Source of the DNA: Thermoplasmata archaeon
Lineage (GTDB): Archaea > Thermoplasmatota > Thermoplasmata > GCA-020350865
Reading direction: 5' to 3'
Assembly (NCBI GenBank): GCA_020348445.1
Contig: CP070751.1
Location: forward strand, 3,282,700 to 3,316,081
DNA length: 33,382 bases
Of the stretch, positions 17,073-26,500 are shown piece after piece; the first letter of the stretch is position 1; each line of letters begins with the position of its first letter. The notes beneath the pieces are model-generated. The model had not been told where the DNA came from. It saw only the letters and a list, made by a program, of their open reading frames with translations, and ran no database searches. The position numbers and the translations under genes are program-made.

Positions 17073-18608
17073 ATGCCTGAGAAAATGGAAGGCATCAGGA
17101 TAGAGATACCATCACGATATAAGGTGAACATTGATAGGGAAAAATGCAAGATATGCAAGCGTTGCACAATAAACTGCACGTTCGACACATTATCATTCAA
17201 TGGAGAGCGCATAGTGGCAGATCATGACAATTGCGTGGCATGCCAAAGATGCTCTGCAAAATGTCCACAGGAGGCAATAACCATAATTGACAATCAAATG
17301 GCATTTCCTTTTCATGCAGCTTATGATGAAAGAATAAGGAGAATCGGATGGGAGCAGGCATCAACAGGGGGAGTGATGCTGGCCTCATGCGGAAATGACC
17401 TGCCCTATCCCAGCATCTTCGACGACCTCGTGCTCGATGCGGCACAGGTTACTAATCCTGCAATAGATCCCTTAAGAGAGCCTATAGAGACCAAGTGTTT
17501 CCTCGGTGCAAAACCCGCCAAACTGGAATTTACAGAGACCGGCGATGAGATCACCTTGAAAACCAACCTTCCCCCGAATATCGAGCTCTCTACCCCGATT
17601 ATGGTGGGTCAGATGTCCCTGGGAAGCATCAGCTACAATGCCCAGATAGCCTTGTTTAAGGCGGCATTGGAGGTGGGCACCCTTGTAGGGACTGGAGAAG
17701 GGGGTCTTCATCCAGATTTCTACAAGTACGGTAAGATCATCAACAGCGAGGTGGCAAGCGGCAGATTTGGCGTTGATGCAAATTACCTCAAGAAGGTTGC
17801 TGCACTTGAAATCAAAATAGGCCAAGGAGCAAAGCCGGGCCATGGAGGACATTTACCAGGAGAGAAGACTAGCAAGCTCATATCAGAAACAAGGATGATT
17901 CCCAAGGGTACAGATGCTCTTTCACCCTATCCGCATCATGATATCTACAGCATAGAGGACCTACAGCAGTTGATATTTGCTTTAAAAGAGGCGACAAGGT
18001 ACAGGGTTCCAGTAGGTGTTAAAATCGCAGCCGTGCACAACAGCGCTGCAATTGCTTCGGGCATGGTGAGGGCAGGTGCCGACTTCATAACCTTGGATGG
18101 ATTCAGAGGAGGTACAGGCGCAACACCCAGGATAATAAGGGATCATGCGGGTATTCCAATAGAGCTAGCAATTGCTACAGTGGATCAAAGGCTCAGGGAG
18201 GAAGGAATCAGGCATAAGACAACCCTCTGTGCAGGAGGCAGTATACGATATTCGGCTGACCTTGTAAAGGCTCTTGCATTGGGTGCGGATGTGGCCATGA
18301 TCTGTACACCAGTCTTGATAGCAATGGGCTGCAGGGTGTGTCAGCAATGCCACAGGGGAACTTGTGCTTGGGGAATAGCAACCCAAAATCCGGCGTACTC
18401 ACAAAGACTCAACATCGAGGTTGGGGCAAGGAGAATCGCGAACCTGTTTCACGCTTGGACAGAGGAGCTGAGAGAGATCTGCGGTGCAATGGGCATCGAT
18501 TCAGTTGAGAGCTTTATTGGCAACAGAGACAGGCTCAGATATGTTGGGCCCAATCCCAAAATTGCAGATATCATGGACGTCAAACATGCGGGCGAGGCCT
18601 GGGGGTGA
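17073..18608 (+). CDS. gltB: Glutamate synthase, FMN and Fe-S catalytic part (GltB2)
   Basis: Performs the reductive amination of 2-oxoglutarate. From ATG 17073 it has 511 residues. An N-terminal ferredoxin domain has two cluster motifs (C25, C28, C31, C35 and C54, C57, C60, C64). The FMN barrel has GVKIAAVHNS, TLDGFRGGTGATP and TTLCAGGSIR; the cluster motif of the synthase core follows at C420, C423, C426 and C431. The frame can be opened at GTG 17067, but GGAGGTG at 17061-17067 is correctly spaced only for ATG 17073. The built-in ferredoxin domain replaces the electron input normally given by GltD, which is absent. Confidence 0.95.
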   Translation: MPEKMEGIRIEIPSRYKVNIDREKCKICKRCTINCTFDTLSFNGERIVADHDNCVACQRCSAKCPQEAITIIDNQMAFPFHAAYDERIRRIGWEQASTGGVMLASCGNDLPYPSIFDDLVLDAAQVTNPAIDPLREPIETKCFLGAKPAKLEFTETGDEITLKTNLPPNIELSTPIMVGQMSLGSISYNAQIALFKAALEVGTLVGTGEGGLHPDFYKYGKIINSEVASGRFGVDANYLKKVAALEIKIGQGAKPGHGGHLPGEKTSKLISETRMIPKGTDALSPYPHHDIYSIEDLQQLIFALKEATRYRVPVGVKIAAVHNSAAIASGMVRAGADFITLDGFRGGTGATPRIIRDHAGIPIELAIATVDQRLREEGIRHKTTLCAGGSIRYSADLVKALALGADVAMICTPVLIAMGCRVCQQCHRGTCAWGIATQNPAYSQRLNIEVGARRIANLFHAWTEELREICGAMGIDSVESFIGNRDRLRYVGPNPKIADIMDVKHAGEAWG

Positions 18609-18613
18609 ATGAT

Positions 18614-19411
18614 ATGGCAAAGAAGAAGATGGAAATCGATGCATTGGATGGGGATAAGAAACCTCTGCGCTACTGGGTCTTAAACGAGAAAATCCACAAT
18701 GCAGCAGACGATGGTGCAAAGCACATAGTGGTGAAGAATGTCCTGGGCCAGAGGTTCATTGCAGACTGCATGGAGCACAAGGATCTTAAAATCGATATTC
18801 ACGGAACTCCAGGAAACGATCTCGGCGTTTTTTTAAGCGGCCCCACAATCGAGGTCTTTGGTAGCTGCGAGGATCAGACAGGAAACACCATGAATGCCGG
18901 CACTATAATAGTACATGGAAATGCCTGGGATGTGACAGGCCTTGCCGCAAGAAACGGTAAAATCTTTGTCAAAGGAAATGGTGGATACAGAATAGGTATA
19001 CATATGAAGGAGTACCAAGACCAAAGGCCCATAGTGGTATACGGAGGATGTGTTAAGGAGTTCTTTGGAGAGTACATGGCCGGAGGGATTTTGGTTGCAT
19101 TGGGCATGAAAATAGGGAACAATAAAGTGGAGGAAGTCCCATCAAAAGAGGTAGTGAGAGGGAGCCTTGGAAGTGGAATTCACGGTGGTGCAATCTATGT
19201 TCGAGGTGAGGTTCCTGAGCATTACCTTGGTGTTGCTGCAAATATCCAGCCCTTTACTGATGATGATTTAAAATTACTTACTCCGATTCTAAAGGAATTT
19301 TGTAAATATTTTAAAATGCCCATAGAGAATATCTGGGAAAGGGAAATTACAAAGATAGCCCCTTCGTCTTCAAGGCCTTATGGTGCGTACTACAATCCAA
19401 GGACAGTTTGA
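18614..19411 (+). CDS. Glutamate synthase, GltB3 (GXGXG beta-helix) part
   Basis: Encodes 265 residues from ATG 18614; GGGGGTGA (18601-18608) is the ribosome site, which makes this start better than GTG 18605. It is a right-handed beta-helix: repeated turns such as GNTMNAGTIIVHGNAWD, GLAARNGKIFVKGNGGYRIG and GGCVKEFFGEYMAGG match the C-terminal structural domain of glutamate synthase. In bacterial GltB this domain holds the others together; here it is a separate subunit. It is the last gene of the operon, 24 bases from the convergent transporter gene. Confidence 0.92.
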   Translation: MAKKKMEIDALDGDKKPLRYWVLNEKIHNAADDGAKHIVVKNVLGQRFIADCMEHKDLKIDIHGTPGNDLGVFLSGPTIEVFGSCEDQTGNTMNAGTIIVHGNAWDVTGLAARNGKIFVKGNGGYRIGIHMKEYQDQRPIVVYGGCVKEFFGEYMAGGILVALGMKIGNNKVEEVPSKEVVRGSLGSGIHGGAIYVRGEVPEHYLGVAANIQPFTDDDLKLLTPILKEFCKYFKMPIENIWEREITKIAPSSSRPYGAYYNPRTV

Positions 19412-19435
19412 TTGCATCAGGAATTTTTATGCATA

Positions 19436-20626
19436 CTATTTGCTCATGGCCCTTTTGAACATGGGCACAGCAACTGCAAGAAGTACAACACCAAAGCCCA
19501 CCATAACCAGTATTTCTATTGTGATTGCCGAAACACCCGCACCCAATATGATCACCTTTCTAAGTGCTGTGGTCGCATAGGTCAGAGGAAGCAAATACGC
19601 GATTCTCTGCATGAACCAGGGCATCTGCTGAATAGGGAAGAACACGCCAGATAGGAACATCATTGGAAACATGAATGTCATCATGAGCATGCTCGCTGTT
19701 TCCTCGTTTTCAGTAAATGAGGTTATGAGAATGCCCAATCCCACAAAGCTGAATACACCCAAGAATAAAAGAAGTATCACAAGAAGTATGCTTCCGTAGA
19801 TGGTCACACCAAAGATTAGAATCGCCAAAACCAAGATTATAAATCCCTGTATCATCCCCCTTGTTGTCTGGGCCAGAACCTTTCCTATGATTATAGCCAA
19901 TCTATTGATTGGGGCCACAAGCATTCCATCCAAGGTCCCGATATCCTTCTCGTACGAGATGGCATGAGGAAGCCCTGTCATCAAACTCATCATGACAACC
20001 ATTGCCATGATACCGGGTGCCACGAACTGGAAGTAGTTGGGCTCACCAGGTATGATCCCCTCTACCTCCACATGGTACGGACTTAATATGGCCTCTGTTC
20101 TGTTTGCAGGTATTTCGTAGGTTTCATTCATGGTTATTTTGGCAACCACGCTGCCCATGCTTTCAATGACTTCGGTGAGTATACCCTCCAGGATTAAGGA
20201 CAACTGGGGATTGGTCTGGTCTGTTACAAGGGTTATGTTTCCCTGCATACCTGCAAAAAAAGAACTTGAGAAATCCCGGGAGATGATTATACCCCCTGAA
20301 ACATCACCGCTTTGGATTCTGGATTTTATATCCTCAAAGTCAGTTGCATTTTGGAATTTAAAAAAACCTTTCTGGTTATTTATGGCCTCAAGCTGGGCAA
20401 CAAAGGCATCACCCATTTCTAAATCTTGGCTGCCTTCATCCAGATTCACAAGGGCAATAGGTACATCAGAAACTGTATCTTGTGATGGAAAGATAAAACC
20501 CACCATGACCATCATAAAAAGTGGCATAAGAACCAGCATGACAAGACGGAGCTTGCTTCTTGAGAACTCCAAAAGGTCTTTCCAGGCGATCCAGAGACTA
20601 TGATTGAATATTTGTTTTACACCCAT
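19436..20626 (-). CDS. ABC-2 type transporter permease
   Basis: Encodes 396 residues from ATG 20626. One membrane segment near the N-terminus (about 27-48) is followed by a large outside loop (50-210) and five or six membrane segments to the end, the layout of ABC-2 export permeases with an extended loop. The sequence YEKDIGTLDGMLVAPINRLAIIIGK is the typical coupling-helix region. The stop of the ATPase gene directly abuts GTG 20635, but AGGTGAT overlapping that stop is properly spaced for ATG 20626. The two genes form an operon. The transported substrate is unknown. Confidence 0.9.
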   Translation of the reverse strand: MGVKQIFNHSLWIAWKDLLEFSRSKLRLVMLVLMPLFMMVMVGFIFPSQDTVSDVPIALVNLDEGSQDLEMGDAFVAQLEAINNQKGFFKFQNATDFEDIKSRIQSGDVSGGIIISRDFSSSFFAGMQGNITLVTDQTNPQLSLILEGILTEVIESMGSVVAKITMNETYEIPANRTEAILSPYHVEVEGIIPGEPNYFQFVAPGIMAMVVMMSLMTGLPHAISYEKDIGTLDGMLVAPINRLAIIIGKVLAQTTRGMIQGFIILVLAILIFGVTIYGSILLVILLLFLGVFSFVGLGILITSFTENEETASMLMMTFMFPMMFLSGVFFPIQQMPWFMQRIAYLLPLTYATTALRKVIILGAGVSAITIEILVMVGFGVVLLAVAVPMFKRAMSK

Positions 20627-20635
20627 TAAAATCAC

Positions 20636-21664
20636 CTACCTTATCCTCTTTTTAGTCCTTCTTCCATGACGAGGTCCATGACCTGGACCTGCTGCTTTTA
20701 CCTTTTCTGATGTCTGCTCCCTTACCTCATGTCCAGTTATATGCAAAAACACGTCCTCTAGTGTGGGCTCCAGATTCTTTACTGAGGATATCTTACCCCC
20801 GCTTCTTCTTACGCAATCTATGATATTATCGAATGCGTCATCACCTTTTGCCTGGACCTTGATATGTGTATCGTCCCCCACAATGACATTGTTTATGCAT
20901 CCAAGGGATTTGATCTGTGATGTGATGCCTGTTGAGAGATTGGGTATATGAAGCTCCACAACCGTGGTATCTGTCCCCGAGATTATCCTCTTTAAATTTC
21001 TGGGGGAATCCAAGGCAGCGATTTTGCCGTAGTCAATTATACCCACCCTGTCACACAGCATATCTGCCTCCACCATCATATGCGTAGTGAGTATGATCGT
21101 TGTTTTATGCTCAATGTTGATATTCTTGATAAATTCCCGAATCTCTCCTGTTGACTGGGGGTCAAGACCAAGGGTGGGCTCGTCCAGAAACAGTATATTG
21201 GGCTGGTGCAAAAGGGCGCGAATCACGTTGATTCTCTGCTTCATTCCAGTTGAAAAGGTGCCTATCTGTTGATCTGCCCATTTTTTCATCCTCACGAGGT
21301 CCAAAAGTTCCTCGATTCTTTGGGAGAGAACATCATTTGGTAGATCGTACAAATTTCCAAAGAGCCTGAGATTTTCCTCTGCTGTAAGCCTGTCGTACAT
21401 TATCATCTTCTCTGAAACCAGCCCGATCTGCTCCCTGACCCTGCTGTCCTCACGTTTAATATCATAGCCCGAGACAGACGCTGTTCCTTCTGAGGGTCTG
21501 CTTAGGGTGCACAGCATCCTGATCAACGTTGTTTTGCCAGCTCCATTGGGTCCCAGAAGTCCAAATATCTCACCCCGCATCACATCAAATGACACATGAT
21601 CAACGGCAACAAGATCACCGAATCTTTTAGTGAGCTCATTTGTGCTAATTGCTACGTCCTGCAT
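20636..21664 (-). CDS. ABC transporter ATP-binding protein
   Basis: Encodes 342 residues. Walker A is GPNGAGKT (38-45), the signature is STGMKQR (138-144), and Walker B ILFLDEP lies at 157-163, followed by the H-loop in TTHMMVEAD. The C-terminal 100 residues form the regulatory extension common in drug or Nod-factor type exporters. The last 20 residues are His/Arg/Lys-rich (GPGHGPRHGRRTKKRIR), unusual and possibly metal- or lipid-binding. It has its own TATA-like sequence in the 102-base gap after nikR, on the same strand, so control by NikR is possible. It pairs with the permease downstream. Confidence 0.93.
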   Translation of the reverse strand: MQDVAISTNELTKRFGDLVAVDHVSFDVMRGEIFGLLGPNGAGKTTLIRMLCTLSRPSEGTASVSGYDIKREDSRVREQIGLVSEKMIMYDRLTAEENLRLFGNLYDLPNDVLSQRIEELLDLVRMKKWADQQIGTFSTGMKQRINVIRALLHQPNILFLDEPTLGLDPQSTGEIREFIKNINIEHKTTIILTTHMMVEADMLCDRVGIIDYGKIAALDSPRNLKRIISGTDTTVVELHIPNLSTGITSQIKSLGCINNVIVGDDTHIKVQAKGDDAFDNIIDCVRRSGGKISSVKNLEPTLEDVFLHITGHEVREQTSEKVKAAGPGHGPRHGRRTKKRIR

Positions 21665-21766
21665 TCTACCACCCTCTTGTATAATATTTTAAATTCTAAT
21701 GGATCCTTAAATTCATGTTCTATTACAGACTCGTGCAAAATCTGGTTACTTTATGTCCCAAATACA

Positions 21767-22150
21767 TCACGAGACCACGAGCTTGACATAATCCAGATTC
21801 TTGTTGGTCTGAAAGGTGTTGGTCATCCTTCTGATTTGCACAGCCTCTCCTTTTATCACAAATATCTCAAGGCATTTCTGATTTTCAAGGTGATTGTGAA
21901 TCTGGGTTTTTATAAGCTGTTGAAAGTCATGCCTGATCTTAGAAACCAGTGCAGAGTATTTCTCATCGTGAATCACAAGCAGCGTGGCATCTATCACCCC
22001 AAAGAGATCGTCCTTTTCCCTTTTATCAGCGATAAGCATCCGTATCGCAGCCCGAATTGCTTCGCTTCTTCCAGAGAATCCCATCTCGTCTTGAAGTGCA
22101 TCTATTTCATCCAATATCTTTTGATTTAATGAAACACTAACAATGGTCAT
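21767..22150 (-). CDS. nikR: Nickel-responsive regulator NikR
   Basis: Encodes 127 residues. The N-terminal ribbon-helix-helix (VSVSLNQKILDEIDALQ, then GFSGRSEAIRAAIRML) binds DNA. The C-terminal ACT-like domain has the four nickel ligands H74, H85, H87 and C93, with the same spacing as H76, H87, H89 and C95 of the E. coli protein. A high-affinity nickel site is therefore expected. The gene is divergent from a ZIP transporter, with a 15-bp direct repeat between them, and is followed on the same strand by an ABC exporter. Regulation of one or both is a strong inference. The name is more secure than the identity of the metal in the cell. Confidence 0.9.
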   Translation of the reverse strand: MTIVSVSLNQKILDEIDALQDEMGFSGRSEAIRAAIRMLIADKREKDDLFGVIDATLLVIHDEKYSALVSKIRHDFQQLIKTQIHNHLENQKCLEIFVIKGEAVQIRRMTNTFQTNKNLDYVKLVVS

Positions 22151-22188
22151 GAATGATGTTTAATTATTAATCCTTATTTAAATGTTTG

Positions 22189-22225
22189 TATAAATGTTAA
22201 TAACAAGTTATATAAATGTTAATAA
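22189..22225. promoter_or_regulatory. Direct repeat operator between nikR and the ZIP gene
   Basis: TATAAATGTTAATAA occurs at 22189-22203 and again at 22211-22225, a perfect 15-bp direct repeat with a 22-bp period, about two helix turns. A third, weaker match (TTTAAATGTTTGT) begins near 22178. The second copy includes the likely TATA box of the ZIP gene, 21-35 bases above ATG 22246, so a bound regulator would block transcription. Confidence 0.6.
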
Positions 22226-22245
22226 GCATATGTTTCTTGATTGTG

Positions 22246-22995
22246 ATGGACGAGGTGTGGTTTTACACATTGGCCAGTGTTGCCATTGTAAGTTTAATAT
22301 CTCTTGTAGGTGTACTTGCGCTCTCGATAAAGGAAAATATACTGAGAAAAGTCCTGATTTTTTTTGTGAGCTTCTCTGCAGGAGCCCTTTTGGGTGATGC
22401 GTTCATCCATCTTCTTCCTGAGATAGTTGAGGAGGAGGGCTTTGGATTGGAGATCTCATTGTATATTCTTTTAGGCATCATGATATTCTTTGTTTTGGAG
22501 AAACTCATCTACTGGAGACACTGTCATATTCTTACAGGGGATGACCATATCCACACCTTTACTTACATGAACCTAGTTGGTGACGGTGTGCATAATTTCA
22601 TAGACGGCATGATCATAGCTGGAAGCTTCATGGTTTCTGTATCATTGGGAATTGCCACAACAGTTGCTGTTATTCTTCATGAGGTTCCACAGGAGATCGG
22701 TGATTTCTCGGTTCTTATATATGGTGGTTTTAAAAAGTCTAAGGCCATATTCTACAATTTGATGGCAGCACTAGCAGCTGTTATCGGAGCACTGATTATG
22801 CTCATTCTTAGTGAAGAATTATCCCGCCTTCCTGTATTTTTGGTTCCTTTTACAGCAGGAGGATTCATTTACATAGCAGGGACAGATTTGATACCTGAGC
22901 TTAAGAAGGAAACCAAACTCAGCATCTCAGTTGCTCAAATGCTGGCCTTATTTTTTGGAATATGCATAATGCTATCTTTGATCTTGTTTGAATGA
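22246..22995 (+). CDS. ZIP family divalent metal transporter
   Basis: Encodes 249 residues from ATG 22246 (the frame is open from 22216). It has about seven to eight membrane segments. The two metal-site helices are clear: VHNFIDGMIIAGS (H116, N117, D120) and LHEVPQEIGDFSVLI (H145, E146, E150, D153), as in ZupT/GufA-like ZIPs. A His-containing loop (HCHILTGDDHIHTF) between membrane segments is the usual metal-capturing loop. Import of zinc, iron or nickel is expected. The TATA box lies so close that the mRNA is probably nearly leaderless. The divergent nikR and the shared repeats suggest metal-dependent control. Confidence 0.92.
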   Translation: MDEVWFYTLASVAIVSLISLVGVLALSIKENILRKVLIFFVSFSAGALLGDAFIHLLPEIVEEEGFGLEISLYILLGIMIFFVLEKLIYWRHCHILTGDDHIHTFTYMNLVGDGVHNFIDGMIIAGSFMVSVSLGIATTVAVILHEVPQEIGDFSVLIYGGFKKSKAIFYNLMAALAAVIGALIMLILSEELSRLPVFLVPFTAGGFIYIAGTDLIPELKKETKLSISVAQMLALFFGICIMLSLILFE

Positions 22996-23043
22996 ATATC
23001 ATATCATTTTATTATATCAAAAACTCATACAGATACAGAAAAA

Positions 23044-23520
23044 ATGACAAGTAAAAAAAATGGAAAATCCCACAGGGCACCTTGGGAATGCACCTTTGCA
23101 AAGGAAGAGAGAAGCCAATGCCACCCAGGTATGGTTCCGAAATCTGATTCTGAGTACTTTGAAATCCTATGTTTATGTATTCTGCAGGCAGGTCTTGGAT
23201 GGGGTACGGTAAGGAAAAACTGGGCCAGGTACAAACGCGGATTTATAGGATTTAATATCAATGAATTGGCGAAGACAAATGCGAAGGACCTGCTTGATAA
23301 TCCTGACACAATAAAAAATAGAAGGAAGATATCAGCCATGATATACAACGCTAGAGAGTTTAAAAAGATAGAACTAAAATACGGTTCATTTTCAAGTTTT
23401 TTAAATTCGATGAACAGAGATTCAGACGAGGAGCCGATTTCGAAATTGACACATTATTTTCATCATATTGGTAACTACTCAGCAGAATATTTTCTGCACA
23501 GCGTAGGTTTTTGGAAATAA
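23044..23520 (+). CDS. Tag-like DNA-3-methyladenine glycosylase I homologue
   Basis: Encodes 158 residues, shorter than the usual 185-195. It shows the Tag pattern YFEILCLCILQAGLGW (38-53) and IKNRRKISAMIYNA (90-103), helix-hairpin-helix glycosylase landmarks. Trp53 matches the base-stacking Trp46 of E. coli Tag, but the Glu38 position, which contacts 3-methyladenine, is Cys45. The C-terminal Cys/His zinc site of Tag is also missing. It may therefore have another base specificity or be a binding protein. The ATG follows an A-run with no clear ribosome site, 48 bases after the ZIP gene. Confidence 0.75.
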   Translation: MTSKKNGKSHRAPWECTFAKEERSQCHPGMVPKSDSEYFEILCLCILQAGLGWGTVRKNWARYKRGFIGFNINELAKTNAKDLLDNPDTIKNRRKISAMIYNAREFKKIELKYGSFSSFLNSMNRDSDEEPISKLTHYFHHIGNYSAEYFLHSVGFWK

Positions 23521-23562
23521 ATGATAAAGTAAAATTATTCGGGAAGTTATTTAAAAGAATTC

Positions 23563-26500
23563 TCAAGCAGAAGGAGGAGGATTTTCATCGCTTGGTGATT
23601 CATCCTCAGCCATAAAATCATCATAATCCAAAACTTGCTCATCATCCTCTGTTTCACCATAGGTTATCTGAGTGACTCCCTCATCCCCTTCCCTCATCCT
23701 ACCAATGGACGTGGTCATCTCCTCAACCTTTGTCCCCTTCTTAAATACCTTTGCCAGAATTGATTGGGCTTTTTCGAACGTCTCCATTACACCATCCCAG
23801 TCATGCAAAATGTCCCCGTACTCAGTTTCAAATTCTTCTAAGACAATCCTCATTCTTTTCCTGAGTCTTTTGTTCACATAACCTGATATAACAGTGCATA
23901 AAAACGAATATTTACCCTGCTCTAAAACGAGGTGGAACTCACCGAACTCCAGTTTTTCCAGGGATTTCTTTTTATCCACAATGACATCGCTGTCCGTCTC
24001 TCCCTTTGAGAAAGAGTCTTTTACGAACTCCTGAACAGCGGTGAGCATGGCAGAAATGAGCTCCACATCCAAGGCCATCTTCGATTCTCCCCTTGAAAGA
24101 TGGGTCATGAGGATGCCTGCATTGTTCACTAAAAAGGCCTCTTCGACTCGGAACCTGTACCTGATCTCCCTATAGACGAAAACACCGAGAACTCCCAAAA
24201 TAAAGGCCAGAAACACCCATAACCAAATAAAGGGCTCTGGTTCCTTTACGCTTTCTGGTTTTACGACAGGTTTTATGACAGAAATATCAATTGGATCCAT
24301 ACTGATATTTGCTTCACCATCACTTGCCGTAAAGACTACTCCAGAGAGTAGCGTCTTTTCGTCCCTCTCCCATCTTGCCTCATGGGTAACTGGATCGATT
24401 ATAATTTCTGGCATGTTGCAGGAAAACGTTAAGTTGGTCCCATCCTCGACATCAAAGAAGTAATCATCCAAATCGATGATCCATGTCTCATTCTCATTGA
24501 TTTGTAAATATGTAATCACCTGCCTTATCTCAGGAACATCGTTTACAGAATCTACGATTACCTCTATAGAAAATGAGGCCCAGGCTCCAGATGTATCTTG
24601 GGCTCTGAAGTCAACCGATGTTATCCCGAACCAATTCTGACTTGATGAGAAGCTCACCAAACCTTCGGTGTTTATTGTGACGAATACATAACTACTTTCA
24701 ACTATTTGAGTGAAGGTTAAAGTATCAGTGACATTATCTGCAAAATAATCATTCAAATTAAAATGGTTTAAAAGTTCCGTATCTTCATCAAATCGGACTG
24801 TGGATGGATAGCTATAATCCTTGATATAGGGCGGCCAATTATCTGAGGAAATGTGAACAGTCACATCAATTGAAGCTGTGAATTCACCATCGTTTACACT
24901 GATTTTGACAATTTCAGTCTCGATTAATGAATCAAAATAATAGAACACCAATACTCCTTCCCTTGTGGGGGATAAGGTGACAAAGGAGGAGTTAGTATAA
25001 AGATTCAAATCGAGGATGTTCTCATCATCCCAGACGTATATGGGATTTAGTACAAGGAGTTCCCATGGTGAATTCAAACGGACATAGACATCCTGAATGC
25101 CTTCTATTGTCGGTTCAAAGTTAACGGAATTGACTGTAACATTAACAACCTGTTCTGTAAATGCTCCATTTGGATCATAGGCTCTGACGATGATGTTTTC
25201 AATGCCATACCAATTGGGATCTGCAGAGAAACTTACAAATCCGGTTGAGGAATTCAAAACAGGTCTAACATGAACGTTTCCTATAAAATGGTAGCTCAAA
25301 GGATCATTGTCTTTGTCAGTGAAATAATTATCCAAATCCACTGCATCCTCCAATGTCTCGCCCTCATCAAAGTTCACAGGGGGTATACTCCCTGTAGACT
25401 CTGGAGGATAATTATCGGTAATGCTCACGGTAAAAGTATCATTGTCTTGGCTTTTTCCGTCGCTCACTGTAATTATTACAACATCTGTTTTGCCCACCAT
25501 ACCCTCTGGGTAATTGAGTGTAAGAATAAGGCCGTTTACCTCGATGTACGGGGAATCGGTTGTAACAATCAAATCATTTATTGGAGTGTCAGGATCATAC
25601 ACATATGGAGTTAAATCAAGAAGGTATGGATAATCAAAATGAACATATCTTCCCCCCACTCCCAATATCATTGGAGGCTGATTGGGTCTTATCACCTGAA
25701 CCGAGGCTGTATCCTCGTTGAATCCATCATCGCCATCCCAAACCTGCACTCTGACTGTGTATGTCCCAAACAAAGCCCACGTATGATTTGTGTAAGGCTG
25801 CGTGGTCCAGTCAGTATCGTTTTGTCCATCGTTGTCCCAGTCCCAGCGGATCCATAATACATCGTTTCCAGAATCGCTTGCAGTCGCGAAGAAGTAGATC
25901 TTTTCGCCCTCCAAACCCGAATAGGGACCATTTAAATCCACCGATGGTGGTAGGTTGGTAACTGTGACATTGATTGTGGCTATGCCAAAATCACCGTTAT
26001 CATCAACGACCTTTAAATTGACCTGGAAAATACCCTCATCCATCCAGATATAGGAGGTTTGCACTCCAACGCCATCATCGAACTGGGTATCGTTGTCAAA
26101 GTCCCATAGATATACCAGATTTGGAGCATCTGATGGGGTATCGGACGAGCCCGAGGCGTCAAAAAACACTGTCTCTCCCTCGTTTGCCGCAAGATCGGAT
26201 CCAGCATCTGCCACAGGACTTGGGTTATTCACTGTAAGTTCCATGGCATCGTAGCCCTCGTTTCCTGATGGATCCCTTACCACAAGGACCACCATATAAG
26301 TGCCCATGTTGGTATAGATGTGTTGTGGTGTTGGGCCGTAGCCTACTTCGCCATCTCCGAAGTACCATGTATAATTCGTAATCTGGCCTGAATTATCTTG
26401 CGAGCCCGAGCCATCGAAAATATAAGTTGTGTCCTCATCTATTGTATCGTCCGCACCTGCATCCGCAATTGGTGCCGAGGTATCGTTTACAGTTATTGAG

